From the NCBI GenBank assembly GCA_032358165.1, contig JAALGY010000042.1, positions 186,001-250,000 of the forward strand: DNA of 64,000 nt, read 5' to 3'. The DNA is from Diplosphaera chodatii (lineage: Eukaryota; Chlorophyta; Trebouxiophyceae; Prasiolales; Stichococcaceae). This document shows, piece by piece, positions 45,324 through 58,412 of this stretch (the stretch's first letter is position 1; the number at the start of each line of letters is the position of its first letter). The notes beneath the pieces are model-generated. The model was not told where the DNA came from and ran no database searches. It saw only the letters and a list, made by a program, of their open reading frames with translations. A program made the translations under genes and the position numbers.

Positions 45324-48300
45324 ATGGACGCGGCGGTTGTGGCCAGCTTGCAGCACCAAGTGTTGACGTGGGACTACTTCGAGATGTATGACGCGCAGAA
45401 GCAGTCCGATGCCGTCAGGGAGACGCTCAAGCGGCCGCCAAACACCTTCAGCAGCCCAGAGGCGAGTCAAAGGCAGAAACATCCCCAAACGCACGCCAGT
45501 GAAACGCCGTGCACTGCATCTGGGATGCCAGTCTCCACATGGCACACAATGCAGGCGTCATGCTCAATGCCTGTGCATGCGGCGCCGCATCCTGCTGCAC
45601 ATACCTGCAGATTCATTGCTCGCTGCATATCCCCAGTACAGTCTCGCCCACTGCAGGAGTACGTGGCGGCATTTCGGCCGCTGCTGCTGGACGAGTGCGC
45701 GGCGCTGCTGCTGCGGGGCGGCGGCCTGGCCGACCAGCCCCAGCCGCAGGCTGTCGTCACCAGCGGCACCGAACAGGTGTCCAACAGCGCAAGACGACAA
45801 CAAGCCAAACGTTTGAGGATTGGCCTGGCGTTGCAAGCTGGCGAGCAGCCGGGTGCTGGACCACCCTGTGGCACCCTGCGCTTCATGTCATCCCGCAGGA
45901 CGGCGAGTTCACGCAGGTGCACCTGACGATGAACACGAATGCGCCCGCGGAGTTCTCCGACAACGACTGCGTGCTGCTGTCCAGCAGGCACCCCGAGGTG
46001 TGGCGTATGTGCTTTCGGCACTCACACATCTTCGTGCTGCACCCTGCATGCACTTGCTGCTTGTCGCCTGATGGGCACGCCGCCAGAACTAGATGCCGCG
46101 ATCGTGTACTCTAAGCTGACTGCAGGATGGCCAACCATGACATGAACACAAATGGCCTGTTGTTGATGCTTCTTCACTACCAGCCGTCGTATGAACCGTT
46201 ACTTCGCAGGAGGAGGGGGCAGGCAGCCACCCGCACGCCCTGGGCTGGGCGGTGCACCGGGAGGGGCAGGCGGGCCTGCTGCTGCGGCTGTACCTGCAGG
46301 CCCCCGCCGCGCACAAGGCCGCCAGGGACAGGCGCGCCTTGTTCAGTGCTGGGGGCAGTCAAAGAAAGAGTTCTCTGACTGCCCCGCAATGCCGGCCTGA
46401 CACTGTCCGCCTGGTTATGTCACCCCGCTGCCCGCCGCCCGCTGCCGACGGCGTGCGCCGCCCGGGTCGCGGGCACCAGACGCATCCCGGCTGCAGGCTT
46501 GAGGCGGTGACGGGGCTGCTCAGGGGGCCGCAGAGCCGCTGGTGATGATCAGTTGACACGACTGTCCTGACCACAGCTTATGCGAGAAAACCCGCCTGCC
46601 GGGCGCAGGCTGGGCTCGGTGGCGGGGCTGCTGCGGGGCCCGCAGAGCCGCTGGTTCGCGCAGCCCATCTCCAGCATGTCCACCATCGCGCGGGAGTGGG
46701 CGGCGCTGCACCGCACCGAGCGCATCCCCCTCCTGCGCACCCTCCTCAGCGGCCAGGTGGGGTTTGAACCACGGATCCACGGTTCCCTCAATCTCAGCGC
46801 TGCACCGCACCCTCAGGCGCTGCACCGCAGCAGGCGCATCCCCCTCCCCCGCACCATCCTCAGCGGGCAGGTAGGTGGACTTGCAGGATGAGGGGACCAC
46901 CCTGTAGGGCTGGAGGTGGATGGACCTGATCCAAGGATGGCTTGTCATCAGCGTCGTTCCCAGCATGCCAGGCAGTCGAAGGGCGGGAGCGGCACCAGTG
47001 GCTGCTTGGGTGTGATCGGAGCGAGGGAGTGCAGTGACGAAGCTGCACATCGTCGTCTGTTCGGAGTGTGGGTCCGCGCTCACACCACGACCGTTTCGGT
47101 GGACGTTGGCGTCAAGCAGTGGCCCCTGGGACTCAGAACAAAAGGCCATGGTTGCCGCAATGCGCCCTGCCTGTGCTGCAGCCGCCGGCGGCGGGGGCCA
47201 GGCGGAAGCTGGCGGTGCCGCCGGTGGTGCAGGCCACCCTGGACCAGCAGTTCAACGCGAGCCAGCGGGCGGCGGTCACCGCGGGGCTGGAGACCAACGC
47301 GCGGCTCGTCCTGGTGCAGGGTCCTCCAGGTATGATGGGCACCACTGTCCAGTGGGGCAGGATGTTGAGCAGGTATGCAGTCGGCGGTGTGAACCCGACC
47401 GCAAGGCAGGCTGCGACAAGGCCTGCTGTGCGTGCTCCACACCCCACCCCCTGCAGCGGCGCCCACAGCCAACGGCAAGCGCCCCGTGTGCAGGCACCGG
47501 CAAGACGAAGACGATCCTGGGGCTGCTCAGCGTGCTGGCGTGCGCGGTGCCGGCGGACAGCCCGCAGCTGCTGCGGGCCGCGGGCGCGCGCGGCGGCGGG
47601 GGCGGCCCAGCGGGGGCGCAGGGGGCGGCGCCGGCGCCGCCCACGAGGTTCGCGCTTACCGCGCGCGCCTCGCCCTGGCTCGTGCGCAGCGCCCACAGCC
47701 TCAGGTGCGTGGCAGGCTGGTGTGATCAGGCACGGTGGCAGTCTCAGTGCACAACTTCACCGTTGAGGGTTGTGACATCAACCACCCAAAAAGCCGGTGC
47801 GCGGGGTAATGACAGGGAGCAGGGAGGGGGATTTTCATCGATTGAAGATTCTCAAGCCAGTCAGCCTCCTGAGCAGACCAGGCTGACACGCCTGAAGCAG
47901 CACTCCTGCAGCAAGGGCGAAGCAGCGTGACCTGCGACCTCCTTCCATGTCTGGCCACCCGCCCGTCATGCTGCAGGAGCCTGCGCGTCAGCGCCGTGGC
48001 CGTGGGCAGCGGCGCGGCCGGCGAGGGCGAGCTGGCCGACCCGCTGTTCGGCATGCGGCCGGGCGCGCCGCCGCTGCACGTCGGCGCCTCCGCACAGGCA
48101 CGTCAGAGACGCGACAACAATGGCATCTGAGACCTCTCATCGATGGTGAAGCAGCTGTGCAGGCGACTACTGGCAACCGTATTAAAGTATCCTTGCGCTC
48201 GAGTGTCGGCAAGCTTGCAAATTCTTGACGACCTGCACGTTGCAGGGACGCCCGCACCTGCTGGTGTGCGCCCCCAGCAACGGCGCGCTGGACGAGGTCG

Positions 48301-51300
48301 TGGGGCGGCTGGCGGCGGCGGGGCTGGTGGACTCCAGGGGGCGGGCGTATGTGCCGAGGCTGGTGCGCGTGGGCGTCAGCGTGCACCACAGCGTCGAGGC
48401 GTTCTCCCTGGAGCGCCTGGTCGCCGAGCGGCTGGCCAGGGCGGCGCAGGTGCGGCGGCGGCCAGCCATGCCTCCACAGCTGAACGTTGTGGCGGTGGCA
48501 CGTTGTGACGGCGGCCCTGTTGCTCGGTGCTATAGCAGTAGCGGCGTGACGACAGTTGCCGCGGCCTGCTCTGCCGAGTGCTGCCAACATGGCTCGAGGG
48601 GCTGCCCGGTGCCATGGCAGCAGCTCCAATGCTCGTGCTCTCCTCCTGTGCAGGCGGAGGGCAGCAGCCCGCGGCACGAGCGCCTGGAGCGGGAGCGCCT
48701 GCAGACGCAGATCCTGGACGAGTGCGACGTCATCTGCAGGTGCCCACCTGCTTTCCTCGAGCAGCTGCTGGCAGACGCTGTCCTGACTCGGCAGCTCAGC
48801 GCCCCTCGCACACCAGAGCGGCAGGCGCGCAAACGTCCACGTTCAGGTGCATGCTGAGCCCGTGGGCCGCGGGCCCAGTCTGCCAATGAGCAGTTTCTGA
48901 GCGTTTCAGCGCACCTGTGTGCCCGCCCTGCAGCACGCTGTCGTTCGCGGGCAGCGGCGTGTTTGCGCGCATGGCGCGGCCGCTGGACGCGGTGGTGGTG
49001 GACGAGGCCGCGCAGGCGGTTGAGCCCAGCTCCCTCATCCCCCTCACCCTGGGCATCAAGCAGGTCAGCGGCGGACGCAGGGTGATGCATGTGTCGCGTC
49101 ACGCGGCCCTGACGTCATGGTGCACAGCCATACTCAGAGTGGGCGCTGCAGGGGGTGCGCAGGCGCTGCTGTGCGGAGCGCAGGTATCAGCTGCCGGCGG
49201 CGCGACCCAGTTGTGACCCCCTACACTTTTTCTATTGCAAATACATTTTTGGTGTCTCTGAAGCAAGGTGCAGCTCTGGGCACAGTTACACATGACATTT
49301 GGCTCGACTATGAACCCTAAACCCTATCCTGCAGGTGTTCCTCGTGGGGGACCCCAGCCAGCTGCCGGCCACGGTGCTGTCCGCCGCGGCCCTGGAGCAC
49401 GGCTACAACACCTCCATGTTCCAGCGGCTGCAGGCGGCGGGGTACCCCGTGCAGGTGGCTGCTTGAAACTACCATCTCGTTGAACAGGTTGCCGAGTACA
49501 TGTGTCGTGCACGCTCTGGGTTTAGGGATTCAAGTCTGCTGCAAGGCAGCCTGCTATCGCATGCAACATGTCTCTGACGTGGAATGTGCCCTGCCCTACT
49601 AGTCTGCAGGTTAATCGTGCTGTGCTGCACCGCTTTGCGGTTGTGAGCTCACCTACAGTGCCCTCCGATGTCTGCCAAAAGTCCATGGCCCTGCACAGCT
49701 CTTCAGTCAATGCCCAACAATTTTGGTCTTATTGTGATGCTGATTTTGGCTTGACATTCAGCAGGGTTCAATCATGTTTGTCGACCTGCGCCGCAGATGC
49801 TGGACACGCAGTACCGCATGCACCCGCTCATCTGCGGCTTCATCTCGCGCACCTTTTACGGCGGCGCGCTGCGGGACGCGCCCGGCATGGCGGAGAAGAC
49901 GGCGGCGCCGTGGCACGCCTCGCCCTGCTTCGGCCCCCTGGCCTTCTTCGACGTCCGAGGTGCGGGGCGCGTGCCCGGCCCCGGTTTGCTGGACGCTTGT
50001 CAGCCGCAGGTTATGGGCTCACTGGTTGTGTGCAACACATCTTGACGCCTGAGTGTGATGGGAGGCTGCGACAGGAAGTTGAACAGCAGTCATCTGTAGA
50101 CGGGCAGGGAGCAGCCTGAGGCGTCATAGCCTGCTCTTCAGCTTCCATTGTACTCTGGAGCATTTGATCACACTAGCTGACACCCCGCATCCCACGGCCT
50201 GGCACGTGTGCGCGCGCTGCAGGGAAGGAGGCGGCGGCGGGCACGTCGCTCGTGAACCGGGTGGAGGCGGAGCTGGTGATGCGGCTGTACGGGGCGCTGA
50301 CGGCGGCGGCGCCGGCCCTGCGGGACCACCCCGCCATCGGCATCATCTCCCCCTACAAGGCGCAGGTGCGCCGCGTCTCCAGGCCCGGGTCCGCGGTCTC
50401 CACTGCGGCCCGCAGGCGCCCTGCTGCTTCAGCTGGCGTGCCCCGCTTGCTTTTGTGTTGTGTGCCGCTGCAGGCATGCCGTCCAGCAGGTCTGCAGAGC
50501 GCTGCCTCGGCGGTCGGCCTTGCGCCGTTCCGTGGATTGCCTGGGGCATGCAAACTTTCGTATATGAGCCTGCTGCCGTGTTGTGTCATCTGCATATGGT
50601 TTGCGACTGCCGAACTGGTTCAATGAGCAAGTTGCCTTCTGTGTGCAGGTGGAGCTGCTGCGCGAGAAGTTCAGGGCGGCACTGGGCGAGCGCGCCAACA
50701 TGATCGACATCCACACCATCGACGGCTTCCAGGTGCTGCACAGACGCGTGGCAGGCGCCGCTCCTTCACAATGAGTAGCAGCAGCAGCTGCATTGAAGGG
50801 CTTTGGCGCCGGCCTGCAAATCCGCTTGGCACTACAGGATGACAGCGCACAGCATGGTGTGTCGGCATCCTCAGGGCCAAGATGCCCAACTCTGGCCATC
50901 ATCCTTCCGCAAGTGAAACACATTGCGCAAGGGAAACACGGTGCGCAATCTGCTGCAGGGCCGGGAGAAGGAGGTGTGCATCTTCACCACGGTGCGGTCC
51001 AACCCGCGGCGACGCATCGGCTTCGTGGCCGACCCCCGCCGCATCAACGTCGGCCTCAGGTGCTGCCTGCTTCCAGCGCACTCGGGCATGGCCCGCAGCT
51101 GCTGGCAGCCCTGCGACGCGGCGCAGCCGCTGGCGTGTGCACGTCTCGCCGCGGCTGCCGGCCGGCCTGTCTGCTGCTCGCACACGCTGCCGCGGGTGCG
51201 GTGACCCGAGCCCGCGGGCCCGCATGCTGAGCTGCGCTTGGCACCCGTCAAGCACGATGGAACTTCCTGCTGCCGCAGCCGCGCGCGGTCCAGCCTGCTG

Positions 51301-52025
51301 GTGGTCGGCAACGCGGGCGCGCTGCGCCGCGACGCCAACTGGGCGGGCGTCGTGAACTACGCCTCCGCCATCAGGCGCGCCCCTGTGCCTCGGCCCGGCC
51401 GCTGCCCAGCAGCATGTGCTCATGCACGACGATTGGTGACGGCAGATAGAGTTCCACCTTCCGGCTACCCAAGCTAATCGGAATGCTCCCCCTGTGTGCA
51501 GCTGCCTGTTCGAGGCGCAGAAGCCCTTCGCACCCTTCCTGGACGCGCTGATCAGCGGCAGCGACTTCAGCGCGGCGCCGGCGGCGGCGGCATCCGCCAC
51601 GGGCGCCGCCGCCCCGCCGGTCATTTTCAGCCCCGACCCAGAGCCGGGGCAGTACGATGACGAGGACGACTACAGGTGCCACCTGTCGACCTTTGGGTCC
51701 CGGATGCCTGCCAAGGTCAATGATTTTAGTGCTGCGCTGCCAGCAGGCCATGCCCCAGTGCTTCGGTTGCCAGACTGGAACGCTTCTCGCAGCGGCAGAC
51801 GGTCCCGGCGCAATATGCCGCCGAGCTGCCGTGTGCTTGGCGTTGATGTTTGATTTGTGGTGCAGCGACTATGAGGCGATGCCGGCCACCCTGGACACCG
51901 GTGCAGTTGCGGCTGCGCCCATGGCCCATGCAGACATCCAGAAGGCCTCGGCAGCAGCGGCGGCGGCGGCGGCGGCGAAGGCACGGCGCAAGGGCGGCGG
52001 CAAACGCAAGGCCGGTGGTCAATAG
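45324..52025 (+). CDS. Sen1/MAGATAMA3-type superfamily 1 RNA/DNA helicase
   Basis: Nineteen exons close in phase to 855 residues: 45324-45461, 45657-45776, 45899-45997, 46210-46331, 46609-46756, 47182-47329, 47494-47704, 47977-48097, 48246-48449, 48654-48739, 48934-49063, 49335-49454, 49797-49959, 50223-50365, 50649-50732, 50959-51059, 51279-51374, 51502-51675, 51866-52025. Motifs in order: DQQFNASQRAAV (Q motif), GPPGTGKTKT (Walker A, near 260), LLVCAPSNGALDEVV (Ia), VVVDEAAQ (Walker B, near 490), GDPSQLPATV (III), DTQYRMHP (IV), IHTIDGFQ and GREKEV (V) and a degenerate VI. The N-terminal TFSSPEEYVAAFRPLL matches MAA3/SEN1 proteins. Sen1-family helicases unwind RNA-DNA hybrids and act in transcription termination. 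The C-terminus is Ala-rich and ends in a basic KARRKGGGKRKAGG. Several introns appear to begin with GC. A further in-frame exon at 46817-46870 may be included (873 residues). Confidence 0.92.
46497..46545 (+). repeat. Duplicated exon fragment with in-frame stop (poison-exon candidate)
   Basis: It lies in the helicase intron before exon 5. After GGCTGCAG the reading LEAVTGLLRGPQSRW then TGA copies the start of true exon 5 (LGSVAGLLRGPQSRW). Phase matches exon 4, so its use would end translation. Confidence 0.6.
46817..46870 (+). repeat. Duplicated in-frame cassette exon of the helicase
   Basis: It is a 54-nt copy of the end of exon 5, with its own acceptor (CCTCAG) and donor (CAG|GTAGGT). It reads ALHRSRRIPLPRTILSGQ against ALHRTERIPLLRTLLSGQ in exon 5. 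It starts and ends in phase 0, so it can be skipped or included without shifting the frame. Confidence 0.65.
49312..49325. repeat. Telomere-type motif in intron
   Basis: ACCCTAAACCCTAT sits just before the acceptor of helicase exon 12. The next intron has the reverse form GGGTTTAGGG near 49518. Confidence 0.5.
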
Positions 52026-52827
52026 CAAGCAGTTGCGAGATGCAGCGGCACCGTGGATAGCAGGGCTTGGGAAGCACGTGTCGAGATGCCGCTTCTCTGC
52101 CATCGGGAGCTTGACGTCTTTCACAGCAATGGCAATTGTCGTACGGCTTAGCTACCGTACTCAAGCAACACCTTCAGCTTCAGTGTTACCACATCCACCT
52201 CTATATATTGTGCCGGGCAGCTGCCTCGGCAAAGACTTCAAGTCAGCAGTATTCAGTGGCGTACCACAATGCGATACCAGCTGGCCATTCGGCATCGTTC
52301 TGGAGCGTTGGTCTGTCCGCTACAGCTCTTGAAACTTGGCCAGCACTTATCCCGCAATCTGGTCAACATGCCCTTGTCTGCGCCCAGGAAAATCACTGCG
52401 GCAGTGCAAGCAAGGAGCATACTATCCAAGCACCTGCACCTTGTCATGCTATGCGACATTGCACGGGCGTATGATAAGCTGTAGCTGCCCACATGCACGT
52501 GTGGGCTGGATGGGTAGCATCAAGTGCGTGACTGACTGCCACGTTCAGGACGGGCGCATCGCCATGACATCCAGCGTGGAGCAACACGCTTGTCGCAGTG
52601 GGTCTACACAATAAGGTCCGCTGTGAGGTGAATATGTGTGGCGTGCTGCCGCAGGGCCTAGCAACGTGGGAGCCGGACCTGCACAAGCACCGGCTGGAAC
52701 AGGGGCGCAGATGACGCGCCCCTGGTGCTCTGTTGGCTCATGTGCGGCCTGCCGGTGAGCCGCGCCGGCTCCTCGACCTCAGCTGCGCAGGCTGGCCGCC
52801 GCAGGGGCCCTTATGATACCTGAAACC
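52026..52827. other. Convergent intergenic gap
   Basis: It lies between the 3' ends of the helicase (plus) and the F-box gene (minus). No open frame has a recognisable motif. A short inverted repeat (GGGGCGC...GCGCCCC, near 52703-52723) is present. Confidence 0.4.
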
Positions 52828-55800
52828 CTACAGCAGCGACAGCGCCACCACGCAGTCCTCGCCGGCGGGCCGCACGTCGCCATCGGCGGCCGCCGGCAGC
52901 GCCGCGAGGCAGAACAGCTGCGCCGGTGCGCCCGCCCGCACCACCGTCAGCGGCAGGGTGCCGTCGCACGGCAGCGCCCCCAGCGGCGCCGGCCACGGCA
53001 CCACCTGCGCCCGCGTCTGCATTCACGATACACAGTGCATGAGCACGTCGCACCATGGCGCGACGCACTTGTGATGCTGCAGACCACCCGCTGCAGCCTG
53101 TTGTGTTACATGTTGGGACAGATGCTACCACACCGCGCAAGCGGTAACAGCAGACAAGCCAGCGCAGGGTCGGAGTGCAGCTGCTCTCAGACTCATATTG
53201 CAATGCACAGAATCTCAAAGAGCACCATGAACGGCAATGGCCTGACTGCTGCTGCCTCTGTTTAGAAAAGGGCCGTACCTCCTCAGGCAGGCTGGCGGCT
53301 GACAGCCAGCAGCCGGCGCCAATGCCTGGCTGCGCCCACCCTGCAGCGGCGGAGCCGCCGCCGCCCTCTCCGCAGCTGGCGGCGCCGCCATCTCCATCCA
53401 GGGTGGACTGGCGGATGATGACGCCATACAGACCCGCGTCGCCGCTGCCGCTGCGCTGGGGCTGCGCCGGCGCCAGGGACTGCCAGCCCAGCGTGCGGGT
53501 GAGGTCCCAGGTCCACAGCATGCCGTTCTCGGCGCGGCCCACCAGCCGGTCCCCGTCGGAGTCCAGAAACAGGCCCTGCAGCACGAAAAGCGCTATTTTG
53601 ATCGGCAACCACTGGCGCCAGCAGGCAGCAGGGTCTGCCGGTGCAATGTGCATATTCTTAGTGTTTTGTCAGTTCGCATGGCCGTCCCTGCAGCGGCAGA
53701 GCTGCCTGCGAGCTGTCAGTTTGAGTCACAGGCGCCGACCTGGTGGCTGGCGGCGCGGGCGGGCGGCGGCAGCGGCAGCCCGGCGCAGGCGCGCGCGCCC
53801 GGGAAGTGGGGCAGGTGCTCCTCCTCGTACACCGGGCAGCTCATGCGCCTGCACCAGGGGGCAGGGGCCGTCGCCCTTGTGCTTGCAGTGCAGTGCAAGG
53901 ACAGCTCCTGGGGACAAGCACACGCCTGTCAACTACTGATGACGCCCAGACCCGCCCGTCCTGGCCTCGTGCAAAGCTGCACTGCTCCCCATCAGAAGAC
54001 CGCACTGCCGGCCGTTCCAGATGTGATCACCTGCGGTCCCACACGGCCAGCGGAGCCCCCGCGTGGCTGGTGAGCACGTAGTGCTGCCGCACAACCCGCA
54101 GGTTGGGGTACAGGCTGCGCCAAACGTATACGCACAGGCATCAGTTCGTGCTCACGGAGTAACGCGCTTCTGGTTCTTTGGTCGTGCAGGCAGAACCAAC
54201 CGGGCGGAAGCAGACTCTGCAGGCAGCGTGGGATGCCGGTGCAGGTCAGAACGCCTCCCCGCCACATCGCCTCTCAGCTAGCCGGATCTCCCCTCACGTC
54301 ACCTGCGGTGGTGCAGGCCGAAGCGCTTCGTGGCCGCAGGGCCCGCCCGCGCGTCGAAGGTGCACAGCGCCGCCGCGTGCGCCGGCGACTTGTGGTGGCA
54401 CAGGCTCGGCAGCCCGTGCCGGAAGCACCGCCCGCAGAACCCTGCCCAGCGCACAGCCAGCCCCGTCGGCATCAGCTGTGCGCAGCTGTCGCGCCACAAA
54501 TGCCCGTTTGCAACCGACGTCATTGACACCTGGGCCGGCAGTGGTGTGTACAGCCTGGCCGCGGCAGAGGTGTCGAGTCGGTGCCTGGTGGAGCAGCCAA
54601 CGAACACTTCCAGCGGCTGTCCCGCGTGCAGCGATGGCACGTGCTGTGTGATGAATCAACGGGGTGAGGGCTTGCTGTCGCCAGCCACAGAGGAGATAGC
54701 TGACCGCCGTGCACGGCGCCTGCCACGATGTCGTGCGCGCCCGCCTCAGGGTCCGCCACATCGAAGGCCACCAGCTCGTAGGACTCCAGGAAGTCCGCCG
54801 CGGTCCCTAGCTCCGCCTGCAGCCGGCAGACAGCTCGTCTCCTGCGGCCGTCAGTGCCGCCGGCTGCGAACGAAGCGTGTGGACTGCCCGCATCATCCTC
54901 CGCCCAGCTCATGAAGAGGACACCGTACAGCTCAGGCAACAGCAGCGCACATGCAAACCCAGTGGAGTGTCAGGTGCGGAAGGCAGCAATGAGTGAGCCT
55001 GCAAAATTGCCCCCAGTGTCAGCATGCAGCGCCGCACCTGGCTCCCGAGGTCGACGGTCCGCAGCACGTTGCGCTGCGGCAGCAGCGGGGCGTCGTCCAG
55101 TGAGAAGGTGGCGTCGTGCAGCGCCAGCAGCCGCCCGCCGTGGCAGCGCAGGTCGACCACAGGGCTCCTGTGGCATTGCATATGAGAATTGAGGTGCCTT
55201 GTGAGATGCATCTCTGCGCTGCTTGTGCTTGCGCAAAGTGGGTGGGTGACTGGTACCAACGCATCCTCAGAGTCAACAGGTCAGGAGGTCGATGTTCTTG
55301 ACTGTGATGGTGAAGACAACAACTGAAGCAAAAGGAGCATTGCTGCAATGACGGGTTACCAGATGTCGGCGGCACGCAGCGAGGAAGTGGGGCGTGATGT
55401 GTTCTCACTCTGATCGTCGCACTCGGCCGCGGGAGTCAGCTTGAGCAGCTGCAGCGGCGAATGGGGAGTGTGGCCAGAAAGTTGCCAGCGCCACCACCAG
55501 GATCAGGGCCTCAACTGCCCACCCTGTGGAGGGCGGCTCATGCTTCGGCGCACCAGTGACAGCAGAAGACCAGATTGGAGCACCTGGATGTCCCCCAACG
55601 ACATGCCGGCAGCAACTGTTGCGCCGCCCACGGCTGCGACCGAGTACACTATCGCGCTGCTGCGCAGGGCGCAGCTGCCCAGCAGCCGCGGCGCCACGCC
55701 GGGGCACCCTGCAGCACGGCGGCGCCACCCGGGGTTGCCTGCTGCTGGTGTCGTGACAACAGTTGCGCAGGCACAGCTGCCCTTAGCTCTCTATCAGCGC

Positions 55801-57443
55801 TGCGCCCATCATGATCTTCTCCCACTGGTTTGGGAGACACATACAATGGTTTGACGACCACATCCACATGCAGCTCAGCTGCTGATGCTGATCACCTGGA
55901 CACGCAGCAGTCGGTGAGTGGAAGGTGCTAAGGAATCCCTCATGAGGCACCTGTGTCGAAGGCGTGCATGCGGTCCGAGCACGCCAGCAGGGCGACGTCC
56001 TCCGTGGCCGCCGGCAGGCCCGCAGCAGCGGCGGCCGTCACCTCCAGCGAGGACACAAAGTCATATGGCACCTGCAGAACAGTGGATGCGCGTGTTACAA
56101 GCTAACGAGTGAGTTTATACCGACTGACATGCTCCAGCCACCACGAAAGCACCATGCTCGGCGGATGCAGTGCACCAGAGGACTGCCGAACGCACAGCTT
56201 GCCCCTGTCTCCTTTGCTGCAACAGAGTTTGGGCGTCACACTACCTTGCGGGCGCATGGCGGCAGCTGCCACTGCCGGAAGCGCGGCGCGTCCCAGCCGT
56301 TGCCGGACGCATACAGCCGTCGCCAGTCCGTACAGCCGGCAGGGACCGCGCCGCGAGGTGCTGGGCTGATGTCGTTGCAGCAGCCGCGAGCAGCTTTGTG
56401 TGTCTCACTGCTCGCGGCAGAGGGGCGGGCTGCGGCGGCGGCGGCGGCGGGAGCATCACCGGCGGCAGCTGCAATAGCAGCGGGCGCAGCGACTGCAGGT
56501 GACATGGCGGCGGCTTCAGGTGCAGCAGCGTCCGCATTGTCAGAATCCAGGCGCTGCATCTTCGCGGGCCGGGGCGACTCAGTCGTGGCAGGTCTGGCGT
56601 GCTGCTTCCCATCCGGGGCTGCTGCCGTGTGCGGCAGATCCAGCTGCAGGACAGTGGCTGGCGCGGCACTCTGACCAGGCTCTGCGCTGCCCAAGTCTTT
56701 TGGCAAGCCGGCATCTGGCCGCCGCCGCTTGCGCCCGCTGCTGGGCTGCGCAGCCGGCAACGAAGCATTGCGCCCAGGTGTCCCCTGCCTTGGGCCACCT
56801 GTCGCAGCTGCCGGCACTGGCAGCTGGCTGCCGGCTGCTGTGCCGCGTTCTGAAGCAGCCGCCGCTGCCGCCGCCGCCGCTGCAGCGGTCGCCGCCAGTG
56901 GTTCAGCATCTCTGGACGATGCTGTGAGGTGCGTGAGGGGCCGCCGCCACCGCAGCTGGCAGAAGCGCCGCCACACATGGGGCGCGGCTGCAACAGCAAA
57001 GCATAGCAGCACATGCAATAGTGCTCTGCTGGCAGCTGCATGCACAATCCTGAACGCGATGCAGCGACCACACGCTGCCACAGCGCAACCAAAGGGATCC
57101 CTGCCTTTGGATCTGGCAAATGAGTCAACAGACAATGTGGCATTGCCAGGCGCGTGTGTGCTGCAAACACTGAATGCCCACGTGGTGACATACTCCAACG
57201 AAACAATTTCCACGCGAACGACATGCATGGGGTGCCAGCACCTGTCGCATCCCGCAGACGGCGGCAGCAGGAACCAAGTGCCGCCACAGCGGTGGGCGGC
57301 AAGTGCTCACACACCGTCTGCAGCGCATCATCCGGCAGCTGCACCAGCGGGCTGCTGAGGTCACTCAAAGTCGCTTCTGACCGCTCTGCCGTAGTGTCTT
57401 CAGGCTGGTTTTCGGTGCACCACGCTGGCAGGACATCCGCCAT
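52828..57443 (-). CDS. F-box protein with WD-repeat-like C-terminal region
   Basis: Exon 1 (57443-57242) encodes an F-box: SPLVQLPDDALQTVCEHL then CCRRLRDATG. Exon 2 (56987-56245) starts VWRRFCQLRWRR as expected after an F-box, then a long Ala/Ser/Pro-rich linker with a basic patch (GRKRRRPDAG), ending WDAPRFRQWQLPPCARK. Further exons encode propeller-blade-like stretches: 56071-55951 (DVALLACSDRMHAFDT), 55708-55584 (SSAIVYSVAAVGG), a short one near 55440-55385, 55167-55038 (SPVVDLRCHGGRLLALHD), about 54925-54716, about 54480-54305 (AALCTFDARAG), about 54110-54020 (VLTSHAGAPLAVWDRR), about 53905-53735, 53582-53285 (MLWTWDLTRTLG) and about 53025-52828 (ending GEDCVVALSLL). F-box/WD proteins are substrate receptors of SCF ubiquitin ligases, and the substrate is unknown. 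The junction between the blades near 55385 and 55167 did not resolve to a clean phase. Confidence 0.75.
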
Positions 57444-58412
57444 CCTTGCAGGGCATGCGGCAATGAGACCTCACTTGTTTCACTGCACACAGGCGAAGCG
57501 TACCAGCGCAGCACGCGCTCAGCTTGTACACATGCGTTACGACAGCAGAACCACCTGTGCGCGCTGCCTATCGCTCACGAACGCCATACTGCTGCTGCAC
57601 CTTGCTGCGAGATGTTGGAAGCTGACATGCAGTGTGGCCTTTGACGACCTGGAACGCCATCATCAGAATAACGACTCACTGCCGGCTCACTGCTCGGGAT
57701 AGTCATCGCTTGAATTACGCTGGCAGCCTCCTAATCGAGGCGCTTTGCATGTATGTCGACGACCAGCTGGTTCAATGATGTATGGGGCCTTGCTACGGTA
57801 GTGCTTCTCACGCGCGGTCTGCACTGGTGCTGCAAGCAAATAGCATGAAGTGACCTAGGGATACTACATGCTGTTTAGTCAATGGACCACAGTTTTGCTG
57901 CACCCCGCTGCTGGATGCCGCAATGGGGATCACTGTCTTGAATTCGAAACGCCATTATACAGCCAGACCCCAGTCCATCACTTGCCATTGCAAGGTGTCG
58001 TGTATAATGCCACGGAAAAGGCCAGATTTTCGCGCTGCTCAGAGCACGGCGACGCCCCTTGTACCGTCTGAACCCTGTGACCCTGAACCCTGTGATCGAA
58101 GCTTGGCTTGATCCAACAATACAGGAATGTGCAACCTCATGTTCTGCGAGCCCGACGGTGATGGAGCACGGAACAGGTCCACACGTTGTCACGAGTGCCA
58201 CGTTTTGCCGGGACGGACCCATGCAGTCAGGTGTGTGGACGTTGCAGCAGGTGTAATGTGGCGCCCCGGGATGTTGGCGGCACGACTACAGAAGTATTGG
58301 TTGCTTGCTACGATCGTGGGCAGCATTGAACATCGTCTAACTGCCTGAGACACATTCCGCACACCGTCAGGTAGGCTCTAGCGCAAGCAGCGGAGCGTCA
58401 ACAGCGGCGGAG
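57444..58412. other. Divergent intergenic region
   Basis: It lies between the start codons of the F-box gene (minus) and the gamma-tubulin-complex-like gene (plus). No additional gene is supported. Confidence 0.4.
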
